The translations under genes were made by a program, and so were the position numbers. The notes below the pieces were generated by a model. That model was not told where the DNA came from and made no database searches. It saw only the letters and a program-made list of their open reading frames with translations. This document shows positions 25,085 through 32,385 of a DNA stretch of 33,574 nt, in pieces. The DNA comes from Flavobacteriaceae bacterium (lineage in GTDB: Bacteria > Bacteroidota > Bacteroidia > Flavobacteriales > Flavobacteriaceae), in contig PACV01000014.1 of the NCBI GenBank assembly GCA_002702875.1, forward strand, positions 1 through 33,574, written 5' to 3'. Each line of letters opens with the position of its first letter. Positions within the stretch are counted from its first letter, which is position 1.

Positions 25085-25942
25085 TTAAATAATGTTATAA
25101 ATTTGTTCTTTTATTTTTTCAAGATTATCCTTCATATCAACAACGAATTTTTGGATTTTTGAATCATTTGCTTTAGATCCAATTGTATTTATTTCTCTTC
25201 CAATTTCTTGAACAATAAAACCCAATTTTTTTCCATTGTTACTATTGTCGTTTAGTGTTAATTTAAATAAATTTAAATGAGAGTCAAGCCTGTCTATTTC
25301 TTCTGAAAAATCGTATTTCTCTATATAATAAATAAGTTCTTGTTCAAATCTGTTTTGATCCACTTTAAGTTTTAGCTCTTTTAATGAACTTTTAATTTTT
25401 CTTTTTATTTTAAATATTCTAGATTTTTCAAGTTTTTTAATTTGTTTAAGAGCATTTTCAATTTTTTTTATAGATAACTTAAAACTTTTAGTAATTGATT
25501 TTCCTTCATATAGTCTAAATTTAACAGCTCTGTTAATAGCCTTATTGATTACATTAAATATCCTCTTTAAATCATTTTTATTAAACTCATCAGTCAGTTT
25601 AGATAATGAATCGGGCAGTTTTACGGCGATGTTTATATAATTGTTAGTTGTATCTTTTTTTATTGAATTCAGTTGATTTATATAGTCTTTGACTATTTCC
25701 GTATTGATTTTAAATCTATTTAAAGATTTATTTTTTTCAATATTAATTATTAAATCAATTTTACCCTTAATTAATTTATTAGAAACATTTTTTCTAATAA
25801 GTAAATCAAGATCTCCTAAAAATTCTGGATATTTTAAATTTAAGTCTAATGTTTTACTATTAAGTGCTCTAAGTTCAACTACTATCTTTTTTGATTTAAT
25901 AATGGCTTCAGCTTTACCAAAACCAGTCATGGATTGAACCAT
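25085..25942 (-). CDS. yicC: YicC family protein (putative endoribonuclease)
   Basis: A 285-aa YicC-type protein. The N-terminal VQSMTGFGKAEA and the C-terminal half with EEIDRLDSHLNLFK, LGFIVQEIGREINTIGSKA and VVDMKDNLEKIKEQI are diagnostic. E. coli YicC has been linked to RNA turnover and described as an endoribonuclease; the residues EID..H and the QEI.RE.NT motif are the conserved acidic/His cluster in the family. It heads the housekeeping trio with gmk and nadD. Notably, the stop of the DUF1080 gene is only two bases upstream, so there is no room for a separate promoter in the gap; it is either read through from the sugar genes or driven by a promoter inside the DUF1080 coding region. 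Confidence 0.92.
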   Translation of the reverse strand: MVQSMTGFGKAEAIIKSKKIVVELRALNSKTLDLNLKYPEFLGDLDLLIRKNVSNKLIKGKIDLIINIEKNKSLNRFKINTEIVKDYINQLNSIKKDTTNNYINIAVKLPDSLSKLTDEFNKNDLKRIFNVINKAINRAVKFRLYEGKSITKSFKLSIKKIENALKQIKKLEKSRIFKIKRKIKSSLKELKLKVDQNRFEQELIYYIEKYDFSEEIDRLDSHLNLFKLTLNDNSNNGKKLGFIVQEIGREINTIGSKANDSKIQKFVVDMKDNLEKIKEQIYNII

Positions 25943-25944
25943 AA

Positions 25945-26670
25945 TTACAACTCTCTTATTTTTATGTTTCGAAAAGATACTTTGTCTCCATGATCTTGTA
26001 AACCTATTTTACCAGTTTTAAAGGATCCAAAATATTCCCAATCTGAAAATTTAGAATTTTTAACTAGGTCCTGCCACTTGGGACCAGCAAGAGGAAATTT
26101 TACAATTTCAACGCCATTTAGAGTTACACTCCCCAGATTTTTAGAGTGATCAATTTTTAAAATCATTATGTTCCATTGGTCTGCTGGGTTGCAAACATCT
26201 TCACTTGGTTGAACCATATCATATAATGAACCTGCCTGATGAAATTTAGGATTAATTTTTGCATCCGGATGTCTTTCATTGTCAAGAATTTGAATTTCAG
26301 GTCCGGTTAAGTATGGTGTTCTTAAATTTTCTAATTCTTGAACTCCCCAAAAAAGACCACTATTACCTTTCTCGCTGATTTTCCACTCAAGAGAAAGTTC
26401 AAAATTTGTGAATTCTTGATTTGTTACAATATCATTTCCACCGTATTTTTTTGAACCTTTTGACGGATCAAAAATCATTATACCTTCTTCAACAGTCCAT
26501 TTTTCTGAAATTTTTGAACCATTGTATTGATGCCATCCTTCAAAATCATAACCATTAAAAAGTATTTTCCACTCAGTATTTATTTTTTTTTGGTCTTTGT
26601 CGTAAGTTATTTCATTTGAAAAATAAAGATTTGTTATTAAAATTATAATTGAAATTATTGAATTAATCAT
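25945..26670 (-). CDS. Exported DUF1080 / 3-keto-disaccharide hydrolase domain protein
   Basis: A 241-aa protein with an N-terminal signal (hydrophobic 3-18, then FSNEIT) followed by a single DUF1080 jelly-roll domain, now called the 3-keto-disaccharide hydrolase domain. Landmarks are WKILFNGYDFEGWHQYNG (35-52), FELSLEWKISEKGNSGLFWG (90-109), GPEIQILDNERHPD (123-136), GSLYDMV (147-153) and IGLQDHGDKVSFRNIKI (222-238). Family members cleave glycosides already oxidised to the 3-keto form. The gene is the last of the minus-strand sugar set (TIM barrel and Gfo/Idh upstream). It acts most likely in the periplasm or on the cell surface; no clear lipobox is seen. The glycoside substrate is not predictable. 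Confidence 0.88.
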   Translation of the reverse strand: MINSIISIIILITNLYFSNEITYDKDQKKINTEWKILFNGYDFEGWHQYNGSKISEKWTVEEGIMIFDPSKGSKKYGGNDIVTNQEFTNFELSLEWKISEKGNSGLFWGVQELENLRTPYLTGPEIQILDNERHPDAKINPKFHQAGSLYDMVQPSEDVCNPADQWNIMILKIDHSKNLGSVTLNGVEIVKFPLAGPKWQDLVKNSKFSDWEYFGSFKTGKIGLQDHGDKVSFRNIKIREL

Positions 26671-26688
26671 TTTTTGTTTTTTAAATTA

Positions 26689-27744
26689 TTAAATGCCAAG
26701 AATTTTCTTCAGGTAATCTTTGTCAGTATCTCCAACACCAGCAAAATCATCAAATGTTTTTTGAGTGGCTTCAATGATGTGATTGTTAATAAATGGTGCA
26801 CCTTCTTTAGCACCTTGTGCTGGACTTTTAATACAACATTCCCATTCAATAACAGCCCAAACATCACATCCATATTGTGTCAACTTTGAAAAAATTGTTT
26901 TAAAATCAACTTGCCCGTCACCTGGCGATCTGTATCTTCCAGCTCTATCAATCCAATCTCCATATCCACCAAATACTCCTTTTTTACCAGTTGGGTTAAA
27001 TTCTGAATCTTTGACATGAAATGCTTTGATAAATTGGTGATAATGATCTATGTAAGTTATGTAGTCCAATTGTTGAAGTACAAAATGACTAGGGTCATAC
27101 AATATATTTACTCTTTTATGATTGTTAGTTGCTTTTAAGAATCTTTCAAAAGTTACACCATCATGTAGATCTTCTCCTGGGTGAATTTCATAACATACAT
27201 CAACTCCATTCTCATCAAAGGTATTAAGAATTGGCATCCAACGTTTGGCTAATTCTTCAAATGCTAAATTTACAAGTCCAGCAGGATTCTGAGGCCAGGG
27301 ATGCCATGTATGCCACATTAGAGATCCAGAAAATGTAGCATGTGATTTAATTCCTAGTCGTTTACTTGCTATTGCACATTTTTTCATTGTTTCAATAGCC
27401 CACTCAGTTCTTGCTTTGGGATTGTTTTTTACTTTATCTGGAGCAAAAGCATCAAATAACAAATCGTAAGCAGGATGAACAGCTACTAATTGTCCTTGTA
27501 AATGACTTGCTAATTCAGTAATTTCCAAACCATAAGAATTAATTTTTCCTTTAAGTTCATCACAATAAGTTTGACTTTCAGCTGCCTTATCTAAGTCTAT
27601 TAAAAAATTCTCCCATGTTGGTATTTGAATTCCTTTGTATCCCAGATCTGATGCCCATTTACACATTCCATCTAAGGAATTGAATGGGGCTTTACTATCG
27701 ACAAATTGAGCTAAAAATATAGCAGGTCCTTTTATAGTTTTCAT
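26689..27744 (-). CDS. Xylose-isomerase-like TIM-barrel protein (sugar isomerase/epimerase family), cytoplasmic
   Basis: A 351-aa TIM barrel of the AP-endonuclease-2/xylose-isomerase-like family, with no signal peptide. The four metal ligands expected for the family are visible: E186 (VCYEIHPGED), D217 (ILYDPSHF), H243 (AFHVKDSEF) and E300 (AVIEWECC). Further conserved parts are LGYKGIQIP, ELASHLQGQLVAVHPAYD and SGSLMWHTWHPWPQ. Family members isomerise, epimerise or eliminate at keto-sugars through a divalent metal. Directly upstream is a Gfo/Idh oxidoreductase (11 bases away) and directly downstream the DUF1080 protein, a combination known from 3-keto-glycoside metabolism and from C-glycoside cleavage. 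Its own reaction is an inference from that setting. Confidence 0.88.
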   Translation of the reverse strand: MKTIKGPAIFLAQFVDSKAPFNSLDGMCKWASDLGYKGIQIPTWENFLIDLDKAAESQTYCDELKGKINSYGLEITELASHLQGQLVAVHPAYDLLFDAFAPDKVKNNPKARTEWAIETMKKCAIASKRLGIKSHATFSGSLMWHTWHPWPQNPAGLVNLAFEELAKRWMPILNTFDENGVDVCYEIHPGEDLHDGVTFERFLKATNNHKRVNILYDPSHFVLQQLDYITYIDHYHQFIKAFHVKDSEFNPTGKKGVFGGYGDWIDRAGRYRSPGDGQVDFKTIFSKLTQYGCDVWAVIEWECCIKSPAQGAKEGAPFINNHIIEATQKTFDDFAGVGDTDKDYLKKILGI

Positions 27745-27755
27745 ATTATAATTAT

Positions 27756-28889
27756 TTAAAGATTAAGCCAGATATTACCTTTGGCATTAGATTCAACAAC
27801 TTTTTCGATAAATTTCATTCCTCTAACTCCTTCCTCAAGCGTTGGAAAACCTCCGTCAAAATTTTTGATACCTTTTATTTTTCTTGCAACACCATTATAA
27901 ATATTTCCCATCGAATCAAAAATACCCTCTGGGTGACCAGCAGGGAGTTTAGTGTCTTGAAGTGAAAATTCTGATAAATATGGATTTCCAGGTTTAAGAA
28001 CTTGTAAGGGTTTATCATTAGTTAGATAATATAGATAGTTTGGATTTTCTTGCTCCCATCTAAAACCACCTTTATCACCATAAATTGCTACTGTTAAATT
28101 ATTTTCTTCACCTGTTGCAATTTGACTAGCCCTAATAACCCCTTTGCTGTGATTTGAAAATCTTATTAAGACCGTACCATCTATATCTAATTCATTATCG
28201 TCATAAAGATGATTTAAATCGGCCAAGACTTCTTTAACTTTCATGTCTGTAAGATATTCTAACATATGATAGGCGTGGGTTCCAATATCACCAATGCAAC
28301 TACTTATTCCAGCTTTTTTTGGGTCAAGCCTCCAAACTGAATTTCTTTGAGATTTATCATGAATTATAGGATTTATCCAACCTTGGTAATATTGCATATC
28401 AACTTTTTGAATTTTACCAATTACCCCGTTTTTAATCATATCTTTCATTTGTCTGACAATTGGATATCCAGTATAAGTGTATGTTACAGCAAATGCAGTG
28501 TTATTTTTTTTCTGAAGTTCTTCTAGTTCAATTGCTTCAGAATAGGATGTAGTTAATGGTTTTTCACAAATGACATTGAAACCATTTTCAAGTAATTTTT
28601 TTGCCATTGGATAGTGCAAAAAATTTGGTGTTAAAACTGAAACAACTTGCATCCTTTCTTCTAAAGGTAGCTTCATTTCAGAATCAATTAAAATCTCAAA
28701 ACTGTCATAAACTCTGTTTGGATTTAAACCTAATTTTTCTGCAAATTTTTTATTTTCTTGAGGGTCTGGATTAAAACAGCCACCAATAATTTTATATTGG
28801 TCAAACATATTTGCTGCCACCCGATGAAGAACTCCAATTAATGAATCTCCACCACCTCCAAGAATACCTAATCTTAATTTTTCACTCAT
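27756..28889 (-). CDS. Gfo/Idh/MocA-family NAD(P)-dependent sugar oxidoreductase
   Basis: A cytoplasmic oxidoreductase of 377 aa. The dinucleotide-binding Rossmann motif is LGILGGGGDSLIG (7-19). The catalytic-lysine motif is CEKPLTTS (K110), and the C-terminal substrate domain carries DIGTHAYHML (201-210), with the conserved Asp and His. All key residues are present. Enzymes of this family oxidise or reduce ring hydroxyls of sugars and cyclitols. In a 3-keto-glycoside route it would reduce the released 3-keto-sugar back to an ordinary hexose, or do the reverse. It is 11 bases upstream of the TIM barrel and 79 bases downstream of the second, exported TIM barrel. The AT-rich gap holds no clear promoter match. 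Confidence 0.92.
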   Translation of the reverse strand: MSEKLRLGILGGGGDSLIGVLHRVAANMFDQYKIIGGCFNPDPQENKKFAEKLGLNPNRVYDSFEILIDSEMKLPLEERMQVVSVLTPNFLHYPMAKKLLENGFNVICEKPLTTSYSEAIELEELQKKNNTAFAVTYTYTGYPIVRQMKDMIKNGVIGKIQKVDMQYYQGWINPIIHDKSQRNSVWRLDPKKAGISSCIGDIGTHAYHMLEYLTDMKVKEVLADLNHLYDDNELDIDGTVLIRFSNHSKGVIRASQIATGEENNLTVAIYGDKGGFRWEQENPNYLYYLTNDKPLQVLKPGNPYLSEFSLQDTKLPAGHPEGIFDSMGNIYNGVARKIKGIKNFDGGFPTLEEGVRGMKFIEKVVESNAKGNIWLNL

Positions 28890-28968
28890 TTTTTTATTTT
28901 TTAATTTTTCGTTTTACAATATAATTAAAATGCATTAATCTTTTAAAAGTTTTATATCTATTTGATAA

Positions 28969-29964
28969 TCAACTTAATTTTGTAATAGTGCTTGTAATTA
29001 AATTTTTTGTCGCTATTGAACCTTCCATCTCAGATAATCTCTCACCCTCATATTCAACGCCTATGTATCCCCTGTAACCAGAATCTTTAACCATTTGAAG
29101 CATTTTCAAATAATCAATTGAGGTTTCATTACCCAAATTATCAAAATCATATGATTTAGCACTTACAGCAAAAGCTTTTGGCAACAATTCTTTAACTCCT
29201 TTATATTTATCATATTCTTCAATACAAGCTGTATCCCATCTGTCACCACCAACTCTACCTAAACAAAAATTTCCAAAATCAGGTAATGTACCACAATTTG
29301 TCATATTTATGTCACTAATAACTTCCATTAATAAGGATGCATTAGAAGATAAATAACCATGATTTTCAACTAAAATATTTATTTTTTTATCAATTGCATA
29401 TTCACATATTTTCAATAAACTTTCTTTTGAGTACTCTTTCCATGCATCAGGATTATTTACACCAAAGAGATTAATTCTAACTGAGTGACATTTCATAGCT
29501 ACAGCAGCATCAATCCATTTGAAATGATTTGATATATGTTTTTTTCTTTTTGATTTTGACTTAATAGACAGGTCTCCTTCTTCATCAACCATTATTATTA
29601 AGTTTTCTAATTCAAATTGTGAAGCTTTTTCATTTGAAATTTTAATAAAATTATCAAGCTTTTGCTTTACATTTTTTCCTTCTTTGATCTTGTAAAGATC
29701 ATTTACATATTCTAATCCTGAAAATCCCCATTTTTTTGCAATGGATGCAAATTCAAAAGGAGAAGTTGTTCCATTCTCAATTTGTTTATGAATAGACCAT
29801 TGGGCTAATGATAACTTAAATAAATTAGAGTTTGAGGAATTAATTGACGATATTTTTTTTAAAGGTTTTCTTGGTAAATTGAGTTTGTTACACTGAATCA
29901 TACCCATTGCAGACAGTCCAATGATCGAAGCGAATGATGAGGATATAAATTTTTTTCTATTCAT
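28969..29964 (-). CDS. Exported TIM-barrel sugar isomerase/epimerase family protein
   Basis: A second xylose-isomerase-like TIM barrel (331 aa), distinct from the one downstream. It begins MNRKKFISSSFASIIGLSAMG, a signal with an RK pair in place of the RR of a Tat motif, ending near MIQC. Export by Tat or Sec is therefore likely, and C25 could be a poor lipobox cysteine. Landmarks are LAQWSIHKQIENG, FSGLEYVNDLY, NILVENHGYLSS (E200), GTLPDFGNF (D229), AVSAKSYDFD and GYIGVEYEGERL (E304). The His metal ligand found in the neighbour (H243) is Ser268 here, so metal binding must differ. It is divergent from the GMC gene and probably the first gene of the minus-strand sugar transcript. The reaction is unknown. 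Confidence 0.85.
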   Translation of the reverse strand: MNRKKFISSSFASIIGLSAMGMIQCNKLNLPRKPLKKISSINSSNSNLFKLSLAQWSIHKQIENGTTSPFEFASIAKKWGFSGLEYVNDLYKIKEGKNVKQKLDNFIKISNEKASQFELENLIIMVDEEGDLSIKSKSKRKKHISNHFKWIDAAVAMKCHSVRINLFGVNNPDAWKEYSKESLLKICEYAIDKKINILVENHGYLSSNASLLMEVISDINMTNCGTLPDFGNFCLGRVGGDRWDTACIEEYDKYKGVKELLPKAFAVSAKSYDFDNLGNETSIDYLKMLQMVKDSGYRGYIGVEYEGERLSEMEGSIATKNLITSTITKLS

Positions 29965-30006
29965 TAACTACAAAAAATTATTATTTTGAGGTTAATTTAC
30001 TAATTT

Positions 30007-30040
30007 TTGTAATAATTAATAATTTTTTTAAATATATTTG
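30007..30040 (+). promoter_or_regulatory. Promoter of the GMC dehydrogenase operon
   Basis: TTG (30007-30009), a 23-base spacer and TATATTTG (30033-30040), 21 bases before the ATG at 30062. The -7 match is perfect; the spacer is at the long end of what is known. The divergent TIM-barrel gene shares this 97-base gap, in which I see no clear minus-strand match. Confidence 0.55.
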
Positions 30041-30061
30041 AAATCTAAAAAAATTAATGAT

Positions 30062-31768
30062 ATGGCTAATGATAATCTAAGTTTTGACGCAATTGTAGTT
30101 GGAACAGGAGTAAGTGGTGGATGGGCTGCCAAGGAACTAACAGAGAAGGGACTTAAAACTCTAGTCCTTGAGAGAGGTAGAATGATCAGACATCAAGAAG
30201 ATTATCCAACAGCTAATTTAGATCATTGGGATTTTCCTCATGGCGACAGAATAACTAATGAGATAAGGAAAAATCAGCCAAAACAAAGTAGAACGAATTA
30301 TGTAAACACTGAATCAACAAAGGATTTTTTTGTTAATGATTTAGACCATCCTTATAACGAAATTAAAAGGTTTGATTGGATAAGAGGATATCATGTTGGC
30401 GGAAGATCTTTACTTTGGGGAAGACAAGTTTACAGATTAAGTGATTATGATTTTGAAGCTAATGCAAAAGAGGGAATTGCTGTTGATTGGCCAATTAGAT
30501 ATAAAGATATTGCGCCTTGGTATTCTTACGTTGAAAAACATATAGGAGTAAGTGGAGAAAAATTAAATTTACCACAATTACCTGATAGTGAATTCTTAAA
30601 GGCTATGGAATTAAGTTGTGTTGAAAAGGATTTAAAAAATTCTCTTGCTGAAAAATATAATGACGGTAGACTTTTAACAATAGGTAGGGTTGCTCACATA
30701 ACTGAGGGCACAAAACCAGGTGCTGGAAGAGCAACATGTCAATATAGAAATAGATGTAGAAGGGGTTGCCCATTTGGTGCATACTTCAGTAGTAACTCAT
30801 CTACTTTACCAATGGCTGAAAAAACAAGAAATATGACACTAAGACCAAACTCTATTGTTAGTGAAATCATTTATGATAAAGACAAAAAAAGAGCCACTGG
30901 TGTTAGAATAATTGATTCTGAAACTTTTGAAGTTATTGAATACAAATCAAAAATCGTTTTTCTCTGTGCATCAACTGTGGGATCAACATCAATATTAATG
31001 CAGTCTCGCTCAAGTGAGTATCCAAACGGTCTTGGTAACGAATCTGGCGAATTAGGCCATAATATTATGGATCATCACTTTCAAGTTGGAGCTAGAGGAC
31101 AATCGGAGAATCACAAGGATAAATATTTCATTGGTAGAAGGCCAAATGGTATATACATTCCAAGGTTTAGAAACATTGGAGGTAAAACTAATCGAAAGGA
31201 TTTTGTAAGAGGATATGGATATCAAGGTGGAGGTGGTAGAGGAAGCAATCTTTCTGATGTTGTGAAAGAGATGGCTTATGGACCTAAATTTAAAGAATCA
31301 ATCTTGGAACCAGGTTCTTGGACTATGGGTATGACTGCTTTTGGCGAAATACTTCCATATCATGATAACAAAATGTTTATGGATTTTGACAAAAAAGATA
31401 AGTGGGGCCTTCCGACGGTAACATTTGATGCTAAGATTAGAGATAATGAGATTAACATGAGAAAAGATATGAAAGAACAGGCTGTCGAGATGTTAGAAAA
31501 TGCAGGATTTAAGAATGTTTCAGGATATGACTATAAATATGGTTTTGGTCTTGGTATACACGAAATGGGTACAGCTAGAATGGGAAGAGATCCTAAAACT
31601 TCAGTTTTAAATAAATATAACCAGTTACATAATGTACCAAACGTGTTTGTGACTGATGGATCTGCCATGACATCTGGAGGATGTACCAACCCATCACTGA
31701 CATATATGGCTCTAACTGCAAGAGCTGCAGATTATGCAGTTAAAGAATTAAAGAAAATGAATATTTAA
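30062..31768 (+). CDS. GMC-family FAD-dependent sugar/glycoside dehydrogenase, catalytic subunit
   Basis: A 568-aa GMC oxidoreductase. The FAD-binding motif is VVGTGVSGG (near 12-20), and the second FAD contact region is RGYHVGGRSLLWGRQVYRLS. The C-terminal domain has GIHEMGTARMG (H500) and TNPSLTY (N543), the spacing of the catalytic His/Asn pair in this family. Three cysteines, C226, C232 and C236, lie in CQYRNRCRRGCPFGAYF, a pattern comparable to the 3Fe-4S-binding segment of the Burkholderia FAD-glucose dehydrogenase alpha subunit. There is no signal peptide; export would depend on the Tat signal of the small subunit encoded 11 bases downstream. The chosen ATG avoids a TTG at 30038 that lies in the promoter. 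It probably oxidises a sugar ring hydroxyl, with C3 suggested by the DUF1080 neighbour. Confidence 0.9.
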   Translation: MANDNLSFDAIVVGTGVSGGWAAKELTEKGLKTLVLERGRMIRHQEDYPTANLDHWDFPHGDRITNEIRKNQPKQSRTNYVNTESTKDFFVNDLDHPYNEIKRFDWIRGYHVGGRSLLWGRQVYRLSDYDFEANAKEGIAVDWPIRYKDIAPWYSYVEKHIGVSGEKLNLPQLPDSEFLKAMELSCVEKDLKNSLAEKYNDGRLLTIGRVAHITEGTKPGAGRATCQYRNRCRRGCPFGAYFSSNSSTLPMAEKTRNMTLRPNSIVSEIIYDKDKKRATGVRIIDSETFEVIEYKSKIVFLCASTVGSTSILMQSRSSEYPNGLGNESGELGHNIMDHHFQVGARGQSENHKDKYFIGRRPNGIYIPRFRNIGGKTNRKDFVRGYGYQGGGGRGSNLSDVVKEMAYGPKFKESILEPGSWTMGMTAFGEILPYHDNKMFMDFDKKDKWGLPTVTFDAKIRDNEINMRKDMKEQAVEMLENAGFKNVSGYDYKYGFGLGIHEMGTARMGRDPKTSVLNKYNQLHNVPNVFVTDGSAMTSGGCTNPSLTYMALTARAADYAVKELKKMNI

Positions 31769-31779
31769 ATTAAACAAAA

Positions 31780-32385
31780 ATGGAAAGAAGAGATGCATTA
31801 AAAAATTTAGGACTGTCAATTGGAGGAATCACAATGTCTTCAACAGTAGTTGGTTTATTACAAAGCTGTTCTGGTAAATCTAATTTATCGTGGAACCCTG
31901 AGATATTTGATTCTCAAGAAGCTGAGTTGATAACTAAAACTTTGGAAGTTATTTTGCCAAAAACAGATGATATCCCAGGTGCTACTGAATTGAATTTGAC
32001 TCAATTTATCGATGGGTATATAAAACATGTATCCGGTTCTGAAGAACAAAAAAGTATTAAAAAATTAGCTGAAAAATATCTATCAACAACCAAAGCGACA
32101 CTTGGTAAAAAAAATGTCTCTGATATGACATTAGATGATATTGATTCTCGCCTAGCTTATTATTTAAAAGCTGATAAGTCACAAATTGATCAGTGGTCTA
32201 ATGAGGATTCTGACGACGCATCAAATTATAATTTTTTAAATAGTTTAAGAAGCAGAGGCGTTAGCGCCTTTAAAATGTCTGAGTACATTGGCGAAAAAGT
32301 TTTAGCTTATTCACCAATTCCTGGCCAGCAGATTGGTTGTGTTGATTTAAACGAAGCCACTGGTGGTAAAGCCTGGTCTATCTAG
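31780..32385 (+). CDS. Gluconate 2-dehydrogenase subunit 3 family protein (small subunit/Tat chaperone of the GMC enzyme)
   Basis: A 201-aa protein that starts MERRDALKNLGLSIGG, a twin-arginine signal, then a hydrophobic stretch ending VVGLLQSCSG with a plausible lipobox cysteine (C30). The mature part has FDSQEAELITKTLEVILPKTDDIPGATE (44-71), the hallmark of the family, then TLDDIDSRL and a C-terminal GCVDLNEATGGKAWSI. Members are the small subunits of FAD-dependent dehydrogenases (gluconate, fructose, glucose, lactose 3-dehydrogenase) and carry the catalytic subunit through the Tat system as a hitchhiker. The gene overlaps the convergent EamA gene by eight bases. No cytochrome c subunit is encoded nearby, so the electron acceptor is unknown. 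Confidence 0.9.
   Translation: MERRDALKNLGLSIGGITMSSTVVGLLQSCSGKSNLSWNPEIFDSQEAELITKTLEVILPKTDDIPGATELNLTQFIDGYIKHVSGSEEQKSIKKLAEKYLSTTKATLGKKNVSDMTLDDIDSRLAYYLKADKSQIDQWSNEDSDDASNYNFLNSLRSRGVSAFKMSEYIGEKVLAYSPIPGQQIGCVDLNEATGGKAWSI

Noticed and set aside
28940-28949. CTTTTAAAAG palindrome in the gap between the exported TIM barrel and the Gfo/Idh gene
   Set aside because: Ten-base AT-rich palindromes are expected by chance in this composition, and there is no T run or second copy.
32256-32269. AGGCG-TTAG-CGCCT hairpin followed by TTT, terminator-like
   Set aside because: It lies more than 100 bases inside the small-subunit coding region, and on the minus strand no T run follows it, so it cannot end either gene sensibly.
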